This document shows positions 33,827 through 43,110 of a DNA stretch of 64,000 bases, piece after piece. Numbering within the stretch: the first letter of the stretch is position 1; each line of letters begins with the position of its first letter. This DNA is from Anthoceros angustus (Eukaryota; Streptophyta; Anthocerotopsida; Anthocerotales; Anthocerotaceae). Below the pieces are notes generated by a model that had not been told where the DNA came from, ran no database searches, and saw nothing but the letters and a program-made list of their open reading frames with translations. The stretch lies in contig VJWM01000063.1 of NCBI GenBank assembly GCA_010909165.1, positions 1,178,001-1,242,000 of the forward strand. Reading direction: 5' to 3'. Made by a program: the position numbers and the translations under genes.

Positions 33827-34238
33827 GCTCGAGAACTTATCCGATAGGGGGTGGGAACCCGAGTTCCGTTAAATTAGTCAACGCTTTCCCTCTCCAGATA
33901 AGGGTTCTGCAGACATAGTTCGATCCGTCGCACGTAATTTAGCGCTGCGGTGGATGAAGCTTATCGACTGATCAAATCACGAGCGGCCTCATGGCTTCCT
34001 TCAGCTCCCTCGCTAGAAGGCACAAACTCCACGGGCAAGGGGACCTTGGCGGCCATCTTCAGCAGCTCGAAGGCATGCTCAGCCGTGTCTTCAGTCGCTT
34101 GAGGACGCCTCGGCTACCACTTGCTTGCTACTAACTTCCCGACCATTTGCCTTCCCATCCAAGAACTCCGATCACCGCTCCACCACGAAGGCGTCCGGTT
34201 ACATCCTCGCCTGCTTTCTTTCGATGGCGGCTGTTCCT

Positions 34239-34406
34239 TTACCGCGTTTTCTTCTCCTTTGGTGGACGCGTGCAGCTGGGGGTATCCACTCCATATTTCC
34301 GCCCGCTGCGTGTCGTCATGCTCCAGAGGTGAATTACGACGATAAGGGCAGCTGCCGCAACAAGAAGCGCCGCAAGAGCAAGGGTTTCCGCTGTTGATTT
34401 GGCCAT
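34239..34406 (-). CDS. antisense 55-codon ORF with a membrane helix in the Copia tail
   Basis: On the minus strand, between RNase H and the 3' LTR, a 55-codon frame starts in good context (gag ATG gcc). It encodes a short N-terminus, a hydrophobic helix at residues 8-28 (ETLALAALLVAAAALIVVI) and a basic Lys/Arg-rich tail. Further along the same strand (about 34118 down to 33969) another open stretch reads TEDTAEHAFELLKMAAKV and ends EAARDLISR-stop. The two could be exons of one captured host gene in reverse, but I could not join them in phase with a clean intron. Unknown function; may be fortuitous. Confidence 0.35.
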   Translation of the reverse strand: MAKSTAETLALAALLVAAAALIVVIHLWSMTTRSGRKYGVDTPSCTRPPKEKKTR

Positions 34407-34520
34407 CTCTGGATCCTGGAGCTAGATTGTGCTGGGCGAGATGGCGCTTCCGCTTCCTCACAGAACGGAACGTGGTGCCAAGTGTTTCTGCTGCTGTAAC
34501 GAGTTGACGTCGTTTAGGTT

Positions 34521-34529
34521 AAGAGGGAG
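34521..34529 (+). other. polypurine tract
   Basis: aagagggag directly precedes the 3' LTR, the expected position for plus-strand priming. Confidence 0.8.
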
Positions 34530-34712
34530 TGTCGAAGGGGTAACCCTACACTAGTCAACCTATGGATACATATTAGGGTTATATGTTAGACCTAAATCAA
34601 TGGTACTTAAGAGACAATTTTTTTCATTATTCTTTAATCAATACATTTGGTAGCATGTACGCACAAGGCTCTCGCTCTCCGGCTCTCACCTTCTGCTACC
34701 CCCAAAATCACA
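34530..34712 (+). repeat. 3' LTR
   Basis: 183 bp, tg...ca, one substitution relative to the 5' LTR. Confidence 0.93.
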
Positions 34713-34717
34713 CAGAC
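34713..34717. repeat. target-site duplication, right copy (cagac)
   Basis: Identical to 26308-26312, confirming the element borders. Confidence 0.88.
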
Positions 34718-34719
34718 AC

Positions 34720-35060
34720 CTGTGCAAGAAGCCACAGAGGGGATTCCACAGCTGTGGCCCTCATCCAAGAAGACTGGTGGTTTTCAGTTGTGTGGTGGAC
34801 ATATTCGAACTTTGCAATTTGAAGAAGCGGGGTATAATCCGGTCAGGATGGAAGGTGAAGTGATTCCGAGTAAGAATGATGTGTTCACAGGAAAGCATGG
34901 GACCATGTCGCTTGCGGATTTTGAGGAGAAGTTCTGATGGTGACTCAATGAAATGAGGTTAAAATACAAGGAGCAATTCACGGCAGAGATGGCCTTACGA
35001 AAGATGAGTACTTACCTTGCAGGTGAGGCACTGATGTGTTATCGGGAGTCTGATCAAGGA
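34720..35060 (+). pseudogene. possible Ty3-type gag fragment
   Basis: The plus frame reads GIPQLWPSSKKTGGFQLCGG near 34740 and then, after a stop at 34935, a segment like QFTAEMALRKMSTYLAGEAL, reminiscent of the alpha-helical Ty3 capsid. It lies directly beside the Ty3-like integrase/PHD piece and probably belongs to the same decayed element. Weak on its own. Confidence 0.35.
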
Positions 35061-35254
35061 TGAAATCTTGGAAGAGGTAGAGGATTTCACTTGCATAGTG
35101 GGAATAAGGCGAATAATGAAGAAATCAGCAAGAGAAACGTTCTCCATAGACATGTTTCCTAGTTCTCATGTTTGGACGAAATGCAGTGCAGCTCAACATC
35201 GTCCACGATAGATATTCAAAACCAGTGGACTAGAGCAGCAACTCAGATGCATGT

Positions 35255-35830
35255 TTGCAAGAGCTACAAGCAAGAGGTAGATTATTGAAGTGGGTGTTGC
35301 CCATGGCAATGGACAACTTAGCCATTTCTCAATACAGGGACCAGCTTTGCTATGCCTTTACTTGTGGAGGTTCGTGGAAACCCAAGGCTCGAAAATTTCA
35401 GGCAGGAGATTTTGTCTACTTGCAGCATAGGCCTGCGAGCACCCTGAATGTGACACTGGGAGGCTTATCCTCACAGTCGTGCAAGTGGGAGACCAAGGGG
35501 TCATTGAACTTGAAGGGAGTGATGAAAGTCGATGCAAAGAGCACATGAGGCATTTGGCATTTGGCATTTGGCCCCGTGCCACTTGCCCAAGCTCGACAGC
35601 ACAGTAAGACCTCAGGTTTGGGTTCCTCCCACTGATTTACCATGTGAAAAATATGGCCACATCACAGATCCTGAGCTCTTGTCGCTCTGTGATCGATGCA
35701 ACAAAGGCTTTCACATGTTCTGTTTGCGACCTCGACTCACGATAGTACCAGCAAGAGATTGGTAATGTGAGAGTTGTTTGACGTTCCCTAGTTAGATGTC
35801 TTTAGGTGGGGGGGCTGCCATGTAAAGAGC
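35255..35830 (+). pseudogene. Ty3/Gypsy-like integrase C-terminus with PHD finger
   Basis: The plus strand reads PKARKFQAGDFVYLQHR, typical of the SH3-like C-terminal part of Ty3 integrases (GDFVYL), then after frame changes CKEHMRHL-type and CHLPKLDSTVRP. It ends in a PHD-finger-like cysteine cluster, LCDRCNKGFHMFCLRP and TIVPARDWYCESC with a stop in the last part (35763). Several frameshifts and stops make it a relic. PHD fingers at the end of Ty3-like polyproteins are, to my recollection, known from some algal and plant elements; they may read chromatin at integration. Confidence 0.6.
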
Positions 35831-36224
35831 GCTAGGCAGATGCTCCCAAGCCCGGACAAGGCGCAGCCACAGCTCTAGGTGAGACAAAGGGGCATCATTT
35901 GCTGAACAGGCACATATGAAGATGCATGTCAAGTTGGCAACTCGCTCCACGCCCTACCACATTGATGAGGTGATTGTCCACGACAGTGAGTGGCATGGTC
36001 TGCACTTGGAGCTGGGCCCACGCTAAACGTCTCAAGATTCAAAAGATGCAAAAACTTCTCACTACTAGTTCAAAGTTTTAACCACTAGAAAAAAGATGAG
36101 GGCTAAGTAAAGATAGGAACATATCCACATTAGGGAGGTGCACAAAAAAGATTGAAAACGTCAACAAGAACCCTTTAAAGCAACAAAAATAACAAAAAAA
36201 TTAATAAAAATATCAAAATCTTAG

Positions 36225-36525
36225 GGCAAGTGCGCGCACTTGTGGCGCACTTGCCTCAAAAAATTAGAATTTTTTGAAATTTTTTTGGGATTTTTTAGCT
36301 TTTTTGCTCTTTTTTTCTTTGTATGAACCGTCTGGGAATGCACTAAGAGGCATGGACCATATGGGTTCATTCTCCTAGGCCCTTCTTGATCTTGGGTGCA
36401 CGCACTTGTGCGAGCACCTGGGCCCCCTTGCCCCTTGGTGCGCACAAAAGTACGCACATCTGGGCCCCCTTCCCTCCATGTGCACGCACTTGTTCACCTA
36501 GCTGGGCCCCCCTGGCATGTTTGAT
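36225..36525. repeat. degenerate repeat rich in gcgcacttgtg / tgggccccc
   Basis: Three or more diverged copies combine gcacgcacttgt with ctgggccccctt, roughly 45 bp each (36395-36520). A similar gcgcacacttgtg occurs near 36790. No coding signal. 35840-36224 shows nothing recognisable. Confidence 0.55.
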
Positions 36526-37129
36526 GATAACCCGATACTAGGTCACCGCCGAAAGAGAGGAAACACTGTAAAGGATAAAAAGGGGATAGGGTGTTCTTCG
36601 TCGCATTAGGGCATAGGATAGATATATGAGAGCGGTCTAGGTGAACCCCGATGTTTGCTACTTGTTATTTTGTCGGGAGTTCCGGCACATCCTCAGACCT
36701 CCAAAGGGACATGTTTCCCCATTAGAAGATCATTTTTCGCGTTCTTTTTGCACAGTGCACGCACAAATTTGTGCATATTGTTGTACCAGGCGCACACTTG
36801 TGTGCGTCTAGGCCTCCCTGGAATACAAAAACATAGAGAACCACACAAAATACAGAAACTACGGACAGGACAAAATTCTGGAACAATGAGGTCATTGACC
36901 CTTCATCACGCTGACTAAATCACAATGAATCTGATTAGAAGGCGCTAGCTCGGTGTAAATGACTTGACAGGAAGTGGCGCCGGAGCTGAGAATGCCAGAT
37001 TTCGATGGATGAACACCTACAAAAAACAACAAAAACCAAACCAACTTGAGTTTTCGGCGAAATAGGGTTGGAATTTTTACCAAAATCCCTTTTGACAGGA
37101 GAAACCCCTTTCTACACAAACGTTGTTGA

Positions 37130-37650
37130 GACCTCAGCTGTGACCTAATGTGGCCTAATGTGGCCATGGACTATCTTTGCCTCACCATGATGCTGGCATA
37201 AAGCGATAAGAGGTCATGTACATAATAATGCTATAGGCTGTGTAGCTAGGATGCATGATGGATGATGCCATGGGTGCATGACATGTGTATGTGCATGTGA
37301 CAAATGAATGGCATGTGGCATGTGGATGGGCATGGACATAAGGATTTGTCCATAGATATTAATCATAGAATATTAGGTTAATATAGAAAAGGGACAAAGG
37401 GATATTCATAGCATAGATATTTATATGTTATTAGCAGGCTGATATCGAGATAAAGGAAATATGGTAGCGAGATAAAGGGCAGCCATAGGCTATATATGTA
37501 GGGCCGGGCGCCATTTAGAACTTGGATTAGCATATGTCATCATAGATTATCTTATTGATAATAAGGGCAGACATACTTGTCCCACATCTTGTCCCCTTTC
37601 CTTGCATCTTGTTGGGTGTGCTAGCATCCCAGGTGGTTGGGAGCGCTTTT
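37130..37650. repeat. LTR-like relic with tg/atg repeats and TATA motif
   Basis: gagacctcagctgtgacctaat at 37130 recurs at about 38458 as gagacctcagccgtgacttaat, followed in both by gtggccatggac. Between them lie ATG-rich imperfect repeats (37200-37330), ggctatatatgtag (about 37489) and cttgcatcttgttggg (about 37601). The last two are shared with 25391-25510. This suggests a decayed LTR-type element of about 1.3 kb; coding content between 37650 and 38450 is not recognised. Confidence 0.4.
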
Positions 37651-38725
37651 CATTGTTCGCGGGATTAGGATTTCACTGAGTTGCTGAGCAGGCAAGACAG
37701 CCCCGGAGAGACTGATCAAGGTCCTGGTGACGGACCCTAATGTGTGGTGGTGTGTGCAGGGGCAAACGATCAGAGACCCTTGCTCCTGGGCGGTGGCCGG
37801 CGTCAGGCGAGGAGCGTGAGACGGTGGAACTCGGGAGGTGTGTAGAGCCCGGACGGAGAGGCCTGGTGGAGCGGCGATGGAGGTCCGGACCACGCAACCC
37901 ACCCACTCTTCCCCAACTGGTGATGAGCGTAGTGAGCGTGGTAAGGGAGACGGACTAGACGAAACATAAGACGAACTGGTAGGATACGGACGTGAGCAGG
38001 TCCTTAAAGCGTTTGCTTGGCGAACTATTGGCTTAAATGGTGGGAGTGAAACCGAGCGCGTTGAGATCTCGGATAGAAACGGCCACGACGATGAGGCGAG
38101 AATCGGTCTGAGACGTGCAAAACAGAACCCATCATTCCCGCGCCACACCGTGCCCTTGTCACTCGCCCACTGCCGGCTGCCTCCTCTACCCCTCCTCCCG
38201 TTTTCCTCTTTCGGCCTCCACCCTTTACCACAGGTGGCATCGCCTCAACTGGGGCTCCACTGTGCAGGTCCATGCTCTCAGCATCCGAGACTGCAAGATA
38301 TGTGTCTGGCTCGAAATTAGGCACATCGTCTTCTTTGTTTTTTGGTGGCTTTGGTAGTTAGCTAATAATTCTATTTTGCAGGCTTATAAGCACATATTTA
38401 AGTGATAATCCTATTTTTGAGGCTTATCCAAACCCTGAAGCTTAGTGCTTCAAAGACTGAGACCTCAGCCGTGACTTAATGTGGCCATGGACAGCTATGC
38501 TGCCTCACGGCGCGACACCCTTCTTCTGGATTCTACTATTCTCCGGCCTGCTCGGGCTCGCCTTTGCTCTTGCTCGGGGAAGAGAGCGGGCTCCTGGCTT
38601 CTAGCTCGGATGTGCATCCAAGCTTTCTGAATTGCACCAGCCTCTTTCTACCACGATGAGGTTCCGCCTGGGTCCTCTATATCATCTTCAGCTGTGGGGT
38701 CCCCCTCGATGGCTCTGGCTCCCAC

Positions 38726-39260
38726 TTGGTTCGCTGTCTAGCTGGAGGGCAGCGTATTGCTGTGCATGATGCTGTTCACGACGTCATGTCTTGGATGGCC
38801 AAGGAGAGCCGATTTCTTCCGTATAGGGAGCGTCCATATACCCTGCGCAATGGGGTGTCGCTCAAGGTGGATTTGTTTCTGACCAGGGGGAATCAAATCT
38901 CTGTTGCGGATGTCGTCGTAACGGACCCTACCCGGGACACTGTTTGTGAGCACATCATCATCAACCCTTCGGGGTGGGTGGCGGAGGGATGTGCAACATC
39001 CAAAGTACACAAGTACAAGCCTATGCATGATGGCCATGCCTTCATCCCCCTTGCCATCGAGACCCACGGGGCCATGGGCAAGGATTTCAGACGGCTTATA
39101 AAGGATTGTGCTAAAGCCTACCACGGTCGACGGAATGGGGTGGGTCTCCCCCTTTCCTCCGTGGTGGCTTTCTTTCGATAGCGGGTTTCCATCGCCCTGC
39201 AGAGGGTGCTGGCCAACGCTGTTTACAAAACAAAAACGAAGCGCGGGAGATGTGGCATCA
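38726..39260 (+). pseudogene. non-LTR-type retroelement C-terminal domain fragment
   Basis: A 151-codon frame, with sense continuing past its stop at 39181 to about 39240. It reads AVHDAVHDVMSWMAKESRFL, LKVDLFLTRGNQISVADVVV, and later HAFIPLAIETHGAMGKDFRR. The layout (a His/Asp start, a D....vaDv-V-t-P core, then a conserved aromatic-Pro-ETHG block) matches the C-terminal region that follows reverse transcriptase in many plant LINE-like proteins. The RT itself is absent, so this is a 3' remnant. Assignment from memory of the family, moderate confidence. Confidence 0.45.
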
Positions 39261-40701
39261 GCGGCACCAGTCGTAGGTAAGCCTTTTCTTATCTCTGACC
39301 ACGATATACTTGGGGCGGTTGGTAGTTTCGGGATTGACATTCGGGAGAGGGCTAGCCCCCCTTGGCCCTTGGTCCTTTAATGGGTTGTTTCCCACCGGCT
39401 TTAGGTAGATAGGTTTTCTCATCACTTCCCTTTTATAAAGTCTATGAGTTTTCTCATCACTTCCTTTTTATAAAGTCTCCACCTTCACGTTAAGTGATAC
39501 TCAATTAGGTTTAAGGTGATGCGTTATTCATGTTAAGTACAAGACATACTCAAAAAGACAATTTTGTTTGAATCTTTATTATTACTACTGAGTTTGTATG
39601 TTGGTATGCACCCTTGCTCTCCCTGAACAAACAATCATCTTATAGTGCATGGAGGGTTTCTCCTTCCAAGTTGGCCTTACGTGCCCTATACCTCCTCGCA
39701 GCAATTCTCCCGGTAAGTCCCTGGCTTGCACACACCCACACCTTCCTTCTCACTACTGCAGCCGTATTAGGTGTACAGATCAGTATTCCCAACCAGAGCA
39801 TAACCAGGTACGATATCCATGCAATAGCAAAGAACACAGTCTGCTGTTTGTTACAAAGATATGATTCAATGAAAGGGTATCAAGCTGGAATGGACACGTC
39901 GCTATAGAAGCTAAAGGAGCTTATTTGAGCTGGTAGAGCTGATATATATGTTTATCGTTTGGAGGTACACGGGCGTGATTCTAACAGTGCCCTGGCCAAA
40001 AATGTTCAGGCCTAGTACTACTAGATACCAGTAGACAGAGAGACGCAATTTATATGGTCGGTGGGCTCCAAGGTTAAAACTTGAAGAGCCATGCTGCATA
40101 CACCCCACATGCCTTTGATGATGCCGGGCTGTAAGCTTCATTGTCTAGCAACCTAGGTGTACTGGGCCGGGGGAACTCATCAGAAATGCATACGGACTGC
40201 CACCACCTCTTGTCGTTTCCCTTGGTATCTGGATACAGTATATGCACAGCTGACGCTGACGAAAGCTGCAAAGGTTCGGGTGTAACAAAGTGCACCCTCT
40301 GCGGAAAAGCGCCTTGTGCCTGTCCAAACAACCTCTCGAGATCTGGGTTTCCAATGCAACGATTGAGACCTCCCTTCATTTCACATAAAAAAATGGATGC
40401 CATCCCTTTTCTCCTACTGTTACTTGGGTGACACAATCTACTTACATCACCCTCAGCTAACAAATGATCATATCCTTCAGCTGCTCATAGTTGTGCATGA
40501 GGGCCAATACCTAGGATCAGGAGTTAGCAACCCAGTGCCTTCGAGGTGAACACTCCATCACGTGACCCTGGTAGCACACTGCTCGCCCCACACTAGTGCC
40601 TCCAAATTTGGTATGCTCCTTGACCCGCAGAGTGGTCGTTCCTTGCTTGCACAAACCATCACCTGTGGACAGCACCGTCTTGCTACCGCAGAGTTCACGT
40701 T
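39261..40701. other. intergenic 3' of TAP46
   Basis: Contains a two-copy tandem repeat of ttttctcatcacttcc...tttataaagtct at about 39413-39478. A 129-codon minus frame at 40074-40463 has fairly protein-like composition but resembles no family; it may be an exon of an unseen gene. No other gene is supported. Confidence 0.4.
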
Positions 40702-42830
40702 CTAGCCACAAGGAGTCAGCTTTTTGTTCCCTGCTCCCTTTGGATGCTCATCTTTCCAATCGTCCCATGCTCTAGCTTTATACTCAGCAGCTTCATCATC
40801 ACTGTCATTGTCCTTCTTCTCATCCACCCAGGAGGAATTAGCCTCTCTCGCAAGCTTTGCATTCCTTTCATTCCATTTAGTCATCATTGCCATTTCCCTC
40901 TCGCCAGCCTGTTCAATGCTCATGCTTGGGAGACTGCACAAATCCAATTTGGTGAATCCGCGTTACAACTGACGCTGTCGTTTTCTGATCAGTGTTCAAC
41001 AGTCAAAATACTTGCACACTCAACTAAGATGAAATTTGCAACAAAACCTAAAATTTGGTACCTGTGGCTTGGTTGGAAAACCTGAGCAACAAGCCTTTCT
41101 CGCTCGGTGGTGATGTTCCCTGTGACCATACTTGCTGGACCAAAAACAGGAACCCTATCATGACTGTGCCCTCCCTGAAGACTTGCCCGGCCTTCAATTA
41201 CATCCTGAGCAAATGTGGCACATGAGATAGGCTGGGCAGGCCTCGATGATCTTGCTTTGCTGGCTTCTCTGTGCCATGTCTCAGCTCTAGCCAGTCTCTC
41301 ATCAAGGACAGCCTTGGAGATAAGCTCCTGCATGGATGACCGTGGCAAAGACTGAGCCAAAATATACAAAGCAGCACACAAGAACACAATAAGCCTGGTG
41401 TAAAAAAATTGAGAAGGACCACCCAACCTCTCCACTGGCTTGTACAGCTGCAAGCATATCCTCTTCTCTATGAAGCGTTTCAAGAAGATCCAAAGCCTGA
41501 ATATGAGATAAGAAACATAGAGACCAGCAAGCACTTAGAAGAAGGACCCGCGTTTTTCTCAACTGCTGTAACAAAAAAGCATAATTGTAACACAAACCTT
41601 ATAAAGTGCTAATGAAACCTGCATTAACCATGCCTGCAGCCCAGAAGCGAAACAGATGTGAGCACTATGGTACAAAACCAGAACAAACGTACTGCTTCCT
41701 TCTCATTGCTTTATCAGGAGAACCCGACACTTTTCTGGTACATGCCTCCCTGTCTTCTTCCTCATCTTCGTATACCAAATCATCTTCTCCAGGCTCAGCT
41801 GCAGATGTCTTTGCAGCAGCTTGGGTAGAGCGCCTGCGACGCTCCTTTCTTTGCTTTACTTCTTGCAACTTTGCTTCTGCTTCTCGTTGCCGTCTAAACC
41901 TAGCAATCTACAAAAGAAACTACAGTCAGCACTGCATAGAAGTATCTCGTGCTTTATCTTACCACATGCACAATTAACAGTATGAAACTTAGTACAGAGT
42001 TGAACACCTTCTCTGCTCTTCGAGTTTCTGCATCAGGAGGCACCTCCCGGGATAGAGATTGCAACTCCCTCTCTGACAGAAATCCGAACCGTTCGCCAGA
42101 CCTAAGAAAAGCCTGACACAAGACGAAGCTCGCTATCACTGCTGAGACAGAGGAGGGGAACGTTCTCGTGAACCATACCAGTGATCCAGAACCAGGAGTG
42201 CTGGCATGGGTGCCTTTTCCCCAAATTAAGTCCATCTTGGGATGCTCAACAAAGTGACGATCCACAACGGGAGTGAAAGCAGTCACCAGCACTCACCAGC
42301 AAGTATCCATAAACAATTTTAATAGCTTGTAGCCTCTCAACGCTCGGTAATCTCTCAGAGACCTCTGCCAAATAGAAAGGAACCTAAGCAACAGAACAAC
42401 GTCATCAGCTCCTCAGTTCCAATCTCAAAAGTGCTGCTATACAAATCCAGAGCCGGAACTTGCCAGCAAGTACTTCAGGTCAGTGGTGCTGATGTCTTCC
42501 TTCTCCTCGTTGGGTGAGAAGACGCCAAGCTTCCTCACTAAATCTTGGCACCGCTGTAACAGCGAGACAGCCCTGTCTATCTCCTCCTGCATCATCAGAA
42601 AAAAAGCGCTAATTTCAATTCACCACCGGTCCGTCTCATTAACAGGTGCGCACAAACTGAATAGAAGCACAGGTCTTAGGCTCGCAGCAGAGAGAATCCC
42701 TTACAGAGCTCAATCCCGACGAATCCAAACGGGAGCACAATTCCAGGGCCTGTTCAAAGAGGAAAGGCAGTGACTCGTCTTCAGAAACTTCATGCTGTGA
42801 CCTGGATGTCAAAATCGACGCCGATGCCAT
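40702..42830 (-). CDS. TAP46: TAP46 / alpha4 (IGBP1-like) PP2A regulatory subunit
   Basis: Nine exons on the minus strand: 42705-42830, 42464-42586, 42297-42383, 42008-42112, 41746-41907, 41598-41633, 41428-41496, 41062-41327, 40702-40933. Phases close to 401 residues (Arabidopsis TAP46 is about 405). Signatures: LPFLFEQALELCSRL at the N-terminus, DISTTDLKYLLVPFYL, IARFRRQREAEAKLQEVKQR, the acidic DLVYEDEEEDRE, the TFAQDVIEGRASL core and the conserved C-terminus ARAWDDWKDEHPKGAGNKK. Family knowledge: TAP42/alpha4 proteins bind the PP2A-type catalytic subunits directly and act downstream of TOR. Two of the eight introns (42384-42463 and 41634-41745) start with GC. Start: 42830 in cggcaATGgca context; an upstream in-frame Met at 42878 is possible. 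Divergent with the TLDc gene. Confidence 0.95.
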
Positions 42831-43110
42831 TGCCGCACTTGAATCCTGGCGCGACAGAGCAGCGCATCCCGCACACAAGCAGGGACACGAAAATGGTTAC
42901 CTTGACCGTGGTCGAGTTAGCTGCTAGGGTTCAGGGCTTTAAATGTCGTGGAATTGCCAGCCTGGAATTTTCGCTTAACACTCCGTTCGAAAGGCAACCC
43001 AACCCAGCCAGGATCGAAGTTATTGAACTCGCTTTGAATTGACGAAGTCCCACGGTTGCATTGCAGTGTGATCTGATGTTTCGGGAATCGTGAAGAAGCA
43101 ATCCTGTGTC
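42831..43110. promoter_or_regulatory. shared divergent promoter region TAP46 / TLDc gene
   Basis: Only 280 bp separate the start codons of two oppositely transcribed genes, so both promoters and 5' UTRs must share this stretch. No TATA box is obvious, as is common for broadly expressed divergent pairs. Confidence 0.55.

Larger units (their letters stand above)
26313..34712 (+). mobile_element. Ty1/Copia LTR retrotransposon, 8.4 kb, internally duplicated
   Basis: Complete by its borders: 183-bp LTRs (26313-26495, 34530-34712), each starting tg and ending ca, cagac target duplications, tRNA-iMet primer-binding site, purine tract, and Copia gene order gag, protease, integrase, RT, RNase H on the plus strand. 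The two LTRs differ at one position (g versus t near 26406/34623), which argues for recent insertion. Yet coding continuity is lost. A segment of about 1.8 kb (gag zinc knuckle to integrase) is present twice in tandem, and both copies carry small disruptions at different places. The leader (about 1.24 kb) and the tail after RNase H (about 0.7 kb) are long for Copia and contain extra open frames. Probably non-autonomous as assembled. Confidence 0.95.

Noticed and set aside
37621-38148. 175-codon minus-strand frame
   Set aside because: Ser/Pro/Arg-rich, GC-rich shadow inside element debris; no motif.
40074-40463. 129-codon minus-strand frame downstream of TAP46
   Set aside because: Protein-like composition but no family match and no start or splice context that I can support.
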